Numbered from the stretch's first letter, positions 51,773 to 60,025 are shown. The stretch is 64,000 bases of DNA from Pseudobacteriovorax antillogorgiicola (GCF_900177345.1 NZ_FWZT01000014.1:1-64000); one strand, 5' to 3'. Made by a program: numbers and translations. The notes: a model not told the origin generated them from the sequence alone.

Positions 51773-52435
51773 TTGCACCGGCAGGATATTTTAAAAACCG
51801 TTGGGCTATGGTGCGGAGTTTCCTTAATTTTGGGGGAGCTTTACTATTGGGTAAGAGAGTTGGGGGGCTTGCCCGCAGTTCCGGCTTCGGCTTTTCTATC
51901 CTCTTTTTTCGCGATTGCTGTTGTGATCTGGTTTTACCAAAAGGGTGACAGAGAGGTGTTCTCTGTGCTTGGTGGCCGATGGTTCTGGTGGTTGCTGGCC
52001 CTAAGCCCAGCGCTGTTGGCTGCCATTGTCGCTGGCTTAAGTGGTTTGAACTATAATAAATCTATTGCTCCTAGCCTTCATCAGCTGCTCATCAGTGTGT
52101 TTTGGGTGCCTTTGGTCGAAGAGCTGATGTTTAGGCTGGGCTTGACCGATCTATTGAAAGCGAAGAGTCCGGTGCTCTTTGCTGGGTACGGCTCTGGCAT
52201 CATCTTTGCCTTGATGCACACCGGATTCAGCTGGAGGCATCTGGTGAATCTAGAGTTTGGGCTCCCCTTAGGCCCTTTGCTGCTGGCTTGGGCTAGCTCA
52301 TGGCTCCTTTGGAAGACGAATCGCATTTGCTTTTGTGTCATTTTTCATGCAAGTTGTAATGGTACAGTAGCCATATTTCAGTACCTCGATCCACGCTGGC
52401 TATCATGGCTGAATATGCTTTATATCAAGGGATAA
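51773..52435 (+). CDS. CPBP family intramembrane metalloprotease
   Basis: A 220-residue polytopic protein with about six spans. The Abi/CPBP motifs are present: EExxxR as VPLVEELMFRLG (about residues 115-126), FALMHTGF with the second His motif, and FHASCNG. These glutamic-type intramembrane proteases (CaaX-like, abortive-infection related) are cut or regulate membrane proteins; a substrate cannot be named. The TTG start follows GAGAGGAAAAGG. The gene is divergent from dsbD. Confidence 0.8.
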   Translation: MHRQDILKTVGLWCGVSLILGELYYWVRELGGLPAVPASAFLSSFFAIAVVIWFYQKGDREVFSVLGGRWFWWLLALSPALLAAIVAGLSGLNYNKSIAPSLHQLLISVFWVPLVEELMFRLGLTDLLKAKSPVLFAGYGSGIIFALMHTGFSWRHLVNLEFGLPLGPLLLAWASSWLLWKTNRICFCVIFHASCNGTVAIFQYLDPRWLSWLNMLYIKG

Positions 52436-52499
52436 AATCCTTTATTTACTGGGTTTTTGATAGAAATTAACAAGTAAGCTGGGATCCAAAGAAGTTTTG

Positions 52500-52736
52500 A
52501 TGACCGATCAAGATGATAAAAAAACACCGGACAAAGCCAAGATCTTGTCGCGCGTGGTTTGCATATGCAAGGGTATTCCCCTATCTAAGGTGCTTGAAGG
52601 CCTAGAAGGCTCCGACACTGTGGCTGATGTTAACCGCAAGGTTGGCACAGGTTGCGGTGGCTGCAAAGGCGAGCGGTGCGGTCCTAGGATCAAGACCCTG
52701 TTAAGAAAATACAAGGATCAGAAGCAAAAAGACTAG
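52500..52736 (+). CDS. BFD-like [2Fe-2S]-binding protein
   Basis: A 78-residue protein with a bacterioferritin-associated-ferredoxin-type fold. The ligands are Cys-x-Cys in RVVCICKGIP and Cys-x2-Cys in TGCGGCKGERCG, with a third Cys nearby. BFD domains mobilise iron or serve as small electron-transfer modules. No bacterioferritin gene is adjacent. The first 20 residues and last 10 are very charged. The gap that follows (52737-52895) contains nothing I can support. Confidence 0.75.
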   Translation: MTDQDDKKTPDKAKILSRVVCICKGIPLSKVLEGLEGSDTVADVNRKVGTGCGGCKGERCGPRIKTLLRKYKDQKQKD

Positions 52737-52895
52737 ATACTTTTAGCGTTTGTGGAGCATAAGCATCTGATATGCCTTGATAAATGCAATCCGATGTTGC
52801 CCGTCGTCAACATATTCCTGACATGCCTCTTCTTCTCTCCTAGCCTTGCCTCGATTCAGTCAGACCAGCTACCGTGTTCCTAAGATCAACAGCCC

Positions 52896-53456
52896 CTAAG
52901 TCGCTGTTAGGATAATCTCCACTGCCTCAGCAAAGCTAGTGACGAGACCAAAAGCCTTTTCATCCTTAGGATACTGCCCTCGATCGATCTGTATGCCTCG
53001 GATACCCGCAGCCCGACCACATTCTATATCAGAGGCTTTATCACCAATGATGAAACTCTTGTCCATTACCGTGCCGAACTCTTTATTAGCCTGCTCAAGT
53101 AATCCAGGCTTTGGCTTGCGGCAAGAGCAGGTGACGTTCCAGGGGGCCGTGTTGCCTTTTGGGTGATGAGGGCAGATGAAATAGCTGTCGATAGTCACGT
53201 CATGGGCTTGCAATTGGCGGTCTATTTCGTCATGACAACGGTGAACAGCATCAATTTCAAAGTAACCCCGTGCGACTCCCGACTGGTTCGTCACCACCAA
53301 GAGTCGAAATCCCTCTGCTCGAAGGGCTTTCAAGCCTTCTGCCACATCTGGGAAAAGCTTGACGTCTTCGATGCGGTGAACATAACCGAAGTCTTCAATG
53401 AGAACACCATCTCGATCTAAAAAAATGGCTGGTTTGCTAACGTTTTTCACTTCCAT
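52896..53456 (-). CDS. gmhB: Heptose-1,7-bisphosphate 7-phosphatase GmhB
   Basis: A HAD-superfamily phosphatase of about 186 residues acting on D-glycero-beta-D-manno-heptose 1,7-bisphosphate in ADP-heptose synthesis for LPS inner core. HAD motif I is FLDRDGVLIEDFG, motif II VVTNQSGVARGYF and motif IV IIGDKASDIECGRAAG. The family zinc-binding loop CPHHPKGN...CSCRKP is intact. The ATG at 53456 overlaps the upstream ORF end by 20 nt. Together with the O-antigen ligase it supports an LPS-bearing outer membrane. Confidence 0.9.
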   Translation of the reverse strand: MEVKNVSKPAIFLDRDGVLIEDFGYVHRIEDVKLFPDVAEGLKALRAEGFRLLVVTNQSGVARGYFEIDAVHRCHDEIDRQLQAHDVTIDSYFICPHHPKGNTAPWNVTCSCRKPKPGLLEQANKEFGTVMDKSFIIGDKASDIECGRAAGIRGIQIDRGQYPKDEKAFGLVTSFAEAVEIILTAT

Positions 53457-53721
53457 GAAGGTATAACCATAAGCGATCATCTTCCTTTGTGGCATACTGC
53501 GCACAGCTTCGAAGAACTTTCCGGTAGGCCGTAACAATCTCGGAGGACGACTCACCAGCAGAAAGCAGGTAGTTCACCTCCTTGATATCCTCCTCAATAT
53601 CCCAAAAATTCCGGATGGGCAGCTGCAGCTCGATGACTTTGCCAATTTCGCTAAATCCTTCGATAATCTGCTGTTGCAGATAAAGCTGTTGCTTACCGCA
53701 AACCAGGAATTTTCGGATCAA
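53437..53721 (-). CDS. Small protein of unknown function
   Basis: A 94-residue acidic-neutral protein with predicted helices (YLQQQIIEGFSEIGKVIEL, SSSEIVTAYRKVLRSCAQYA) and no signal peptide or known motif. It sits between gmhB, whose start lies within its last codons, and the Lys-tail protein gene 9 bp upstream. The spacing implies a leftward operon VKOR-duplicated domain-Lys-tail-this gene-gmhB. Its function cannot be guessed from sequence. Confidence 0.5.
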   Translation of the reverse strand: MIRKFLVCGKQQLYLQQQIIEGFSEIGKVIELQLPIRNFWDIEEDIKEVNYLLSAGESSSEIVTAYRKVLRSCAQYATKEDDRLWLYLHGSEKR

Positions 53722-53730
53722 GAGGCTCTC

Positions 53731-54291
53731 CTACTTGGCGGCCTTTTTCGCTGCCTTCTTCTTAGCGGCCTTCTTCTTTGCCGCTTTTTTCTTGGCAGGC
53801 TTCGTTTCAGCCTTTTTCGCTGCCTTCTTTTTAGCAGGCTTAGGCTCGGCTTTTTTGGCAGCCTTTTTCTTAGTTGCTTTCTTTTTGCTTGCTGCTTTCT
53901 TTGCTACCGGCGTTTCACCGTCGTCACTTGTGTCTGACTCTTCGTCTTCATGGCTATCAGCTGGGGCATCCGCACTTGGGGCATCCGCACTTGGCGCCTC
54001 CTCTGAGTTACTTTCTGCTACTGACTCTGCAGCGTTTTCATCGACTTCAATTTCGTTCATTATAACATGATATAGCCGCTTCCAAAGGCTTTTATCTTTT
54101 CTGAGCCAAGCTTCGAACAGCTTCCGAGCGGGGCGATTGATAAGCGCTTCTTGCATGAAAAAGTTGGCGAATTTTTTAGGCTCACTAAGCTTTTTTAGCT
54201 CGATAATATACTGGGGTAGGATGAGCAACTCAGAGCCTCTAGCTCTCAATACTAGGGATCCTTGTACAGGTATAAGTTCAACTGGGCTCAC
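53731..54291 (-). CDS. Protein with histone-H1-like Lys/Ala tail
   Basis: A 186-residue protein in three parts. Residues 1-85 form a folded-looking domain (LIPVQGSLVLRARGSELLIL, LFEAWLRKDKSLWKRLYHVI). An acidic Ser/Ala/Glu/Asp linker spans about 86-127. The 55-residue tail is built of repeated KKAAKK and KPAKKKAAKK units, like eukaryotic H1 and bacterial nucleoid proteins. The tail could bind DNA or RNA, with the acidic linker modulating it. The GTG start has AAAGGA upstream. The N-terminal domain is not a family I recognise. Confidence 0.65.
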   Translation of the reverse strand: MSPVELIPVQGSLVLRARGSELLILPQYIIELKKLSEPKKFANFFMQEALINRPARKLFEAWLRKDKSLWKRLYHVIMNEIEVDENAAESVAESNSEEAPSADAPSADAPADSHEDEESDTSDDGETPVAKKAASKKKATKKKAAKKAEPKPAKKKAAKKAETKPAKKKAAKKKAAKKKAAKKAAK

Positions 54292-54335
54292 GATTCGATT
54301 TCCTTTCCGTAACCTCTAGGGATTTAGTTAAAGCG

Positions 54336-55103
54336 TTATTTTCGACTTTGACAATTAGCGTCTTCACCTGAAAAATGACCTTCCGATTCAAGTCTGCCAG
54401 CAGCTGCATGGCGAGAACGATAGACTTTGAATGGGTAAAACAGCCCTTTCTCCTTCGGAGTGTAGCCAAGAATCTCTTTGAGAAAGAAGCCTTTGAAGAA
54501 GCGAATCATACTATTGAATTCCTCCTCCATATCCTGGCTGAATTCAAGCTTCGAGCAATCGATCAAAAGATTCCAGGCGGAATGCCATTGCATCAAATTA
54601 TTGGTGATTTTGCTTCGCAGAGCCATGACCTTATCTTTGCTATCGATATGGACAGGGGCTTCGAAGGATAGCTCCATAACGTGCTGCTTGAAGTGATTTT
54701 GCAGAGTGATGGCGGATCGAAAATCCGTCGCTACTTTGGGGCCTGTGTCGCGAACACCGGCCAGCTTGTAGGCTTCGTCCTTGTCTGCGGCAGGCTCAAA
54801 GGGGAAAAGGGCTTGATCATCGTTGGGCAGGCCGTAGATGACAGCCTTTTTCAGGAAGAAGCCAGACAAGAGCTTAGCCATGCGCTCCAGAGCGTCCTGA
54901 ATCTCCTGGTGATTGCTGTCAGGGTCCACCCTAATGCCTTCGCCATTGATGATGGCCTTGTATGGGGAATGCCAGGAGCTAAGCCCGGCAAGCCACTGCT
55001 GCCGAAGTTCCATAATGTCGTCACTACTACGAATCGTCAGCGGCTCTTCAAAGCTGATTTCTAAGTACTTTTGCTGGTAATGGTGCTCAAACACAAGCTT
55101 CAT
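54336..55103 (-). CDS. Protein with two tandem copies of an unknown domain
   Basis: A 255-residue soluble protein with a clear internal duplication. Copy 1 (about residues 8-115) contains LEISFEEPLTIRSSDDIMEL, WHSPYKAIING, LLSGFFLKKAVIYG and LFPFE. Copy 2 (about 135-232) contains MELSFEAPVHIDSKDKVMAL, WHSAWNLLIDCS, FFKGFFLKEILGY and LFYPFKVY. Each repeat's strand-helix pattern is reminiscent of STAS-type folds, but no key residue confirms this. The ATG lies 3 bp after the VKOR gene's end, so the two are cotranscribed. Confidence 0.65.
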   Translation of the reverse strand: MKLVFEHHYQQKYLEISFEEPLTIRSSDDIMELRQQWLAGLSSWHSPYKAIINGEGIRVDPDSNHQEIQDALERMAKLLSGFFLKKAVIYGLPNDDQALFPFEPAADKDEAYKLAGVRDTGPKVATDFRSAITLQNHFKQHVMELSFEAPVHIDSKDKVMALRSKITNNLMQWHSAWNLLIDCSKLEFSQDMEEEFNSMIRFFKGFFLKEILGYTPKEKGLFYPFKVYRSRHAAAGRLESEGHFSGEDANCQSRK

Positions 55104-55106
55104 ATT

Positions 55107-56306
55107 TTAAAGGTCCAAGTGCATAAGGATTTGACTGCGGATGGCCTCATAGGAGCGATTACCCGCGGGCATGCTATTAATAAATATGGCTGGCGTTCCT
55201 TGGATGTTTAGCTGCGTTGCTTGCTCAATGTCAGCTTGGATCTTTGCTATGATATCTTTAGAGCTGAGGCACTCGTTGAGTTGCTCTTTGGTGATACCCA
55301 TTTCAAGAGCCCATAGCTCTAAACGCGAAGCATCGATTTTTCTCTGCTCAGCGAAGATGCGGTCATGCATGGGCCAGAACTTTCCATAGCGACCTGCGCA
55401 ACGTGCGACAACTGCCGCCTTACAGGCGTGCTCGTGAAGATTGCCGCCGATATTCTTGTTGCAAGAGCCGTCGAGGGGGTAGTTCTTGAACACCACGAGA
55501 ACCTGGTTGCCGAACTCTTTATAGATCTGATGAAGGGTCTGCGAGGCTTGCTGGCAAGCAGGGCATTGGAAATCCGCAAACTCGACAATGGTGACTTTAG
55601 CATCGTCGCCACCTTTTCGATAATCCTCACCCATCCCCGAATATGCCGAACGATCGACTTTGATCTGTGGGACCTTCATATTTTTTAAGATCTCACGGAC
55701 CTCTTCTGCAGATTTGGGAACATCTGGAGTGAAGTTATTCTGAGGCATTGGCTCCACAACCTGATAACCACCAATAGCGCCAAGCAGGGCGATCAGCATG
55801 TAGAATCCACCGTTGTAGAGACCCTTCAGGCTCCACGAACTTGGGATCTCGTCTCTGAGGAAGAAGGTGACAAGGCCTTGGATGAGGCAAACCGTATAAA
55901 CGCCGATGCAGCTTAAACAAAGAGCGCCAACTTGAAAGTATGAGATGCCAAAGAGTGCCAGTGACGAGACAATTCCCAAGCCAGACATCAGTGCATAGGT
56001 TGGTAAAGTGTCGCGGCGATACTCGTCCTTCACCATAGCGGCGATCAGAAGGAGGATCAGTCCTAAGAAGTAGGCGATGCCCCACAAGCCGAGTGGGTTG
56101 CCAAATAGCTCGCTGTACTCGCTATTGGCCACATCGTCGCAGCTGAATGTGGCATTGATATTACAAAACGCATCGGTCTGGCCGACTTGCTTGACTTCAA
56201 TGTGATGTATCAGAGCGTAGGCGCTGATGGCTAAGCCTATCACTGCCAAAATGATACCTAAAATGGGTAGATTATTTTTAGGTGCTGTAGGGGTTGCCTC
56301 TGCCAT
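55107..56306 (-). CDS. VKOR-DsbA fusion, oxidative protein-folding enzyme
   Basis: A 399-residue membrane protein. The vitamin K epoxide reductase domain (about residues 15-165) has a loop Cys region (FCNINATFSCDDVANSEY) and the quinone-site CLSCIGVYTVC. It is followed by a periplasmic DsbA-like thioredoxin domain (about 215-395) with CPAC in EFADFQCPACQQ and the cis-Pro in IQGTPAIFIN. Such fusions replace DsbB/DsbA, using quinone to make protein disulfides. The ATG at 56306 follows GGAGG. It is first in a leftward gene run ending at gmhB. Confidence 0.92.
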   Translation of the reverse strand: MAEATPTAPKNNLPILGIILAVIGLAISAYALIHHIEVKQVGQTDAFCNINATFSCDDVANSEYSELFGNPLGLWGIAYFLGLILLLIAAMVKDEYRRDTLPTYALMSGLGIVSSLALFGISYFQVGALCLSCIGVYTVCLIQGLVTFFLRDEIPSSWSLKGLYNGGFYMLIALLGAIGGYQVVEPMPQNNFTPDVPKSAEEVREILKNMKVPQIKVDRSAYSGMGEDYRKGGDDAKVTIVEFADFQCPACQQASQTLHQIYKEFGNQVLVVFKNYPLDGSCNKNIGGNLHEHACKAAVVARCAGRYGKFWPMHDRIFAEQRKIDASRLELWALEMGITKEQLNECLSSKDIIAKIQADIEQATQLNIQGTPAIFINSMPAGNRSYEAIRSQILMHLDL

Positions 56307-56610
56307 AATTCCTCCGCAAGTATGAGCACAAGGTGCTATCCTAATTAACTCGTTCAGCAAGTTCAAGCTAAGCGCGAAACGGCCTTATGTTGTGTGAGGC
56401 TCCCTTGGAACCCAAAAACTTAATCCCGCTAATTTTGCTAGCTAATTCAAAATGCCAACAGTCTCCCAGGCAGTTCTAGTCTTTACAGCAAAACACATCC
56501 ACAAGAATCTTCACTTTTTTGGAAGAGAGTCTCTGGTTTTCCTATTTTCGTGCTTCATAAAGCTTGACAAAGAAATGATGATGGGCAATATATTCAATTC
56601 CTTCGGGAAT
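56307..56610. other. Divergent intergenic region, VKOR-DsbA to tRNA-Ala
   Basis: A 304-bp gap. The right end carries the tRNA-Ala promoter; the left end must hold the promoter of the VKOR operon, but I see no clear consensus for it. Nothing else is recognised. Confidence 0.5.
56564..56594 (+). promoter_or_regulatory. Promoter of tRNA-Ala
   Basis: Perfect TTGACA (56564-56569) and TATATT (56589-56594, 5/6 match) are separated by 19 nt, slightly longer than ideal. The tRNA starts 17 nt after the -10 element. Confidence 0.6.
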
Positions 56611-56686
56611 GGGGGTATAGCTCAGTTGGTAGAGCACTGCGCTGGCAGCGCAGTTGTCAGCGGTTCGACTCCGCTTACCTCCACCA
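56611..56686 (+). tRNA. tRNA-Ala (anticodon GGC)
   Basis: A complete 76-nt cloverleaf. The acceptor stem GGGGGTA pairs with TACCTCC, including a G-U pair at the third position, the classic alanine identity element. The D-arm is AGCTCAGTTGGTAGAGC, the anticodon stem CTGCG/CGCAG encloses a loop with GGC, the T-arm has GGTTCGACTCC, and CCA is encoded. A terminator follows directly. Confidence 0.98.
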
Positions 56687-56725
56687 AAAAAAGCCGCACA
56701 GTATTAAAACTGTACGGCTTTTTTT
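56687..56725 (+). terminator. Terminator after tRNA-Ala
   Basis: A6, then GCCG-c-ACAGT paired with ACTGT-a-CGGC over a short A/T loop, then T7. It begins one base after the CCA end. Confidence 0.88.
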
Positions 56726-56940
56726 GATTGGAATTAATCTCAATCCCCGCCTAGCCCACGGTCACGCTCATTCCATTAAAAATTTCCTTAAGTAAGAATC
56801 TGTAAGCTACCAAAACGATACATAACAAGCTGATTTTGTGGGTTCTCCGTAGTCTGTGGCTCGCCAAGCCTACAGAACAAGACTAGGGTCCCGATAATAG
56901 AGATGCGAATCCGAGGAATGTGTAGTGCATTGAGGTAACC

Positions 56941-59346
56941 ATGAATCATTTCCCCATGCATAGGATTATTGGCGGCATCATTATGCTGACTTTAGGGGTT
57001 CATTTTTTGTCGTGGTTTCTCTCCCAGTCAAGCCTCCAAGGAGTCACACTCGTTCAGGAGCCTTTGCACGCAGCGGTGGAAGTTGCTGGATCGTTGATCG
57101 CCCTTGCAGTGGGGTTGGCACTACTCTCCCGATGGGGAGAGATCTTTTCGGATTCAGGCAATACCAAACCAGTGGCTTGGGCCATGATTGCTATGGGCGT
57201 GATTGATGGTATGCACGGCGTCATTAGCCCCGGGAACAATTTTGTTTTTTTGCATAGCCTGGCTAGTTTTGTTGGTGGTTTGTTTTTTTTGAGCGTATTT
57301 TTCCCGAAGCTGATCGATCCCATTCCGCCCAAGCCGGGCCTAGCTATCCTGGGGGTTGTGCTCAGTGCAATTTTTTTATGCACTCAAACTTGGCCAGAAC
57401 TGATCCCGAGAATGCTTACGGACAGTGGCCATTTTAGCAGCAATGCGATCTTCCTGAACTGGGGAGGTGGTCTTGGGCTAGCGCTGGCTGGAGGTAAACT
57501 TCTCCGAGACTATTATCGGCAAAGATGTATCCACGATCTCCTATTTAGCCTTCATTGTCTGTCGTTTGCAGCTGCTGCAATGATGTTTGAGGCGAGCAAG
57601 CTCTGGGATGTGTCTTGGTGGGCCTGGCATATCCTGAGGTTGTTCGCCTATGGAATTGCCCTGGCGGTGCTCCTCCACGAGAAAGTTGAAAGTGATCAGT
57701 CATCTTGGCAAAGTTTGAGCCGAACGATCGCCAAACAATCGAAAAAGCTAGGCCGTGTTGCGGATAATTTAAATCTAACTCTTGAAGCTGCGAATATTGG
57801 CATCTGGGAGTTCGACCCAATCCAGCTATCGTTGCGAGGGGATGAGCGCTTTCGAGCCCTTACGGAACAAGATCAAGGAGACTCCCTGATATCTTTTACG
57901 CGGCTGAAGTCATCGATTCACCCTGACGACTACGCATCGTTAAAGAAAAAGCTTTTGTCTGTGGAATCCATCGTCGACATTGAGCTGGATGTTCGCGTTG
58001 GAAACGAGCACGAGTTTGTGCGCTACTTGAGGCTGAAAGGGAAGGTGCGTCGACATGAAGAGCGATCTGTCATACTCGGAGTCTGCTGGGAAATCACCGA
58101 TATCAAAACCCATGAGCACCGCTTGGTCCAAGCGCGGCTCGAAGCTGAAAAAGCTAAGTCTGCCGCTGAACAGGCGAGTCGAGCAAAGTCGATGTTTCTA
58201 TCGAATATGAGCCATGAAATTCGTACACCTTTAAATGGAGTGATGGGCCTATCGGAGGAGATTCTGGAAGAGACCCCGAAGGACCACCCTCACTATCAAG
58301 CGATCCATTCCATCGTCGCTAGCGGGCAGTCCTTGCTATCGATTATTAACGATATTCTCGACTACTCGAAATTAGAGGCGGGCAAAGTCGAGCTTGAGCC
58401 AGCACCGGTTGATATGCGGGATTTACTGGAAAACCTGATCAATCTTTTTAGCTCTACAGCATCCAGAAATAGTGTCAGTTTGAGTTATTCTTTGGACATG
58501 AATACGGCTGAATATCCTGTTTGCGACCGTTATCGGCTTCAGCAAGTGCTCAATAATCTCATATCCAATGCTATCAAATTTTCTCCTGGGGGGTCGGTTA
58601 GAGTCGAGGCGAAGCTTATTGTAGCCAATGATGAAACTCATGGTGGCAAGGATCGTGTGCTTGAAATTATCATTGAAGATAGTGGGATCGGTATCAATGA
58701 AGAGAACCTCCAAAAACTATTCACCCCGTTTTCACAGGCGGATATGTCCACAACAAGACGATTCGGGGGCACCGGCTTAGGGCTGTCTATCTGTAGCAGC
58801 CTCGTTCAGCTGATGGGTGGCAAGATTGATGTCGAAACTGAAATTGGCTTTGGTAGTACTTTTAAGGTGTCGCTTCCAGTGAGCATTGCTCAGCTGCGAC
58901 CCATGCGACAAAAAGCTAAGATGGACCTGGAGCTGTTAGACTCTGACCTGAAGATCTTGGTGGCTGAAGACAACAATGTCAATCAGATGGTGATAGAAAT
59001 GAGCCTTAAGTCGCTTGGATTCAGCCCAACGATTGTTGAAAACGGTCAACTCGCTTGTGCAGCAGAATCTAGATCAAATTTTGATGTGATTTTTATGGAT
59101 TGCCACATGCCGGTGATGGATGGTTTTGAGGCGACAGCAGAGATTCTAAAAGATCGAAAGGGGCGGCATACTCCACTGGTTTGTGCATTGACTGCAAGTG
59201 TTATGAAAGATGATATCGATCGCTGCCATCAATGCGGAATGGAACGGGTTTTATCAAAGCCTGTGCGGAAGCACGACCTTTATGAAGTTTTACTTCAGGC
59301 TAGCCACATTCGTGGACATTCAGATAAATTAAAGGCGAGCGCTTAA
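56941..59346 (+). CDS. Membrane-bound hybrid sensor histidine kinase
   Basis: An 801-residue protein. About seven hydrophobic spans (residues 8-240) form an integral sensor like MASE domains. A PAS-like segment follows (about 275-395, IGIWEFDPIQLSLRGDERFR). The kinase has the phospho-His in FLSNMSHEIRTPLNGVMG, N box NLISNAIKFSPGG and G boxes DSGIGI and GTGLGLSI. A C-terminal receiver (about 675-795) has Asp in DVIFMDCHMPVMDG and Lys in VLSKPV. No phosphotransfer partner is encoded nearby. Confidence 0.93.
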   Translation: MNHFPMHRIIGGIIMLTLGVHFLSWFLSQSSLQGVTLVQEPLHAAVEVAGSLIALAVGLALLSRWGEIFSDSGNTKPVAWAMIAMGVIDGMHGVISPGNNFVFLHSLASFVGGLFFLSVFFPKLIDPIPPKPGLAILGVVLSAIFLCTQTWPELIPRMLTDSGHFSSNAIFLNWGGGLGLALAGGKLLRDYYRQRCIHDLLFSLHCLSFAAAAMMFEASKLWDVSWWAWHILRLFAYGIALAVLLHEKVESDQSSWQSLSRTIAKQSKKLGRVADNLNLTLEAANIGIWEFDPIQLSLRGDERFRALTEQDQGDSLISFTRLKSSIHPDDYASLKKKLLSVESIVDIELDVRVGNEHEFVRYLRLKGKVRRHEERSVILGVCWEITDIKTHEHRLVQARLEAEKAKSAAEQASRAKSMFLSNMSHEIRTPLNGVMGLSEEILEETPKDHPHYQAIHSIVASGQSLLSIINDILDYSKLEAGKVELEPAPVDMRDLLENLINLFSSTASRNSVSLSYSLDMNTAEYPVCDRYRLQQVLNNLISNAIKFSPGGSVRVEAKLIVANDETHGGKDRVLEIIIEDSGIGINEENLQKLFTPFSQADMSTTRRFGGTGLGLSICSSLVQLMGGKIDVETEIGFGSTFKVSLPVSIAQLRPMRQKAKMDLELLDSDLKILVAEDNNVNQMVIEMSLKSLGFSPTIVENGQLACAAESRSNFDVIFMDCHMPVMDGFEATAEILKDRKGRHTPLVCALTASVMKDDIDRCHQCGMERVLSKPVRKHDLYEVLLQASHIRGHSDKLKASA

Positions 59347-59374
59347 ACATAGCAGTTTATCTTCGGCTCGGAGG

Positions 59375-59405
59375 ACATACCAGCTAAATTTTTTAGATGG
59401 TATGT
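59375..59405 (+). terminator. Hairpin after the hybrid kinase gene
   Basis: ACATACCA (59375-59382) pairs perfectly with TGGTATGT (59398-59405) around an A/T-rich loop. It follows the kinase stop codon by 29 bp, but no U-tract follows the stem. Confidence 0.35.
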
Positions 59406-59460
59406 AAGATGGAGTATTCACTAAGTCATGAGCGAGATGCCCAAGTTTGATCAATGCAAT

Positions 59461-59826
59461 CTATCCTGCTTTGGTGAAGCAGCGTTTTCTTGAAACTCGG
59501 CGATGAATCTCTAAAGCAATCACACCTTGGATGACGGTTTCGATATCAAAATCGTGGGATCTAAAACCTATGTCTTGATATAGATCGCTGCTATGAAGCC
59601 AAGACACCTGCAGTGGAATAAAAATTTGATGCTTTGCAATGGCTAACGTTACGAAGTCACCTAGCTTGAAACAAGCTTTTTTGGGAATACTGAGTTTAAT
59701 TCCGGAAGGGCAGACGTCGCGCACTTTACATGGGAAAGACTGGCTGCATACCTGAAGGCTAAGCTGTTGATCAATTGTTGCTAACGATACGAATTTACGG
59801 GCGACAGAACGTTTTTCCTCTAACAT
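59461..59826 (-). CDS. Single-domain PilZ-like protein
   Basis: A 121-residue protein consisting of one PilZ-like domain. RSVAR near the N-terminus matches RxxxR. The second motif reads DVCPSGIKL, with Cys where Ser is usual in DxSxxG, so cyclic-di-GMP affinity is uncertain. The beta-strand pattern (FVTLAIAKHQIFIPLQVSWL) fits PilZ. The ATG at 59826 follows AAGGAA. It is one of three PilZ-type proteins in the window and is convergent with the hybrid kinase gene. Confidence 0.65.
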   Translation of the reverse strand: MLEEKRSVARKFVSLATIDQQLSLQVCSQSFPCKVRDVCPSGIKLSIPKKACFKLGDFVTLAIAKHQIFIPLQVSWLHSSDLYQDIGFRSHDFDIETVIQGVIALEIHRRVSRKRCFTKAG

Positions 59827-59832
59827 AAGCAA

Positions 59833-60025
59833 GGTTCCTTATCGTAGTCCTCTAAACAAAATATGCTGCTGTCGAAACGACGTTTGCATAAAACTAGTAT
59901 CGACTCCGCCCACGAGGAGTTAGACGAAGAATTCTTTGGATCGGCGACAATTGGATTGGTGTTACGGTGAAGGTTTCTTCGTTGTGCAGTAAGGGGGCTT
60001 GGCCGTAGAGAAAGGAGTAGCAAGG
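59833..60025. other. Gap upstream of the PilZ gene, no gene recognised
   Basis: About 190 bp of the 343-bp gap between the leftward PilZ and ABC-F genes. It contains no sustained reading frame with a ribosome binding site on either strand. It must carry the PilZ gene's promoter, but I see no clear consensus. Confidence 0.4.

Noticed and set aside
53735-54070. Phe/Ala/Leu-rich frame on the plus strand
   Set aside because: It is the antisense image of the Lys/Ala-rich tail on the minus strand (AAG/GCC repeats read as CTT/GGC). No ribosome binding site.
59833-60023. Minus-strand frame just upstream of the PilZ gene
   Set aside because: No ribosome binding site, unusual composition, and it overlaps the PilZ gene's own upstream signals.
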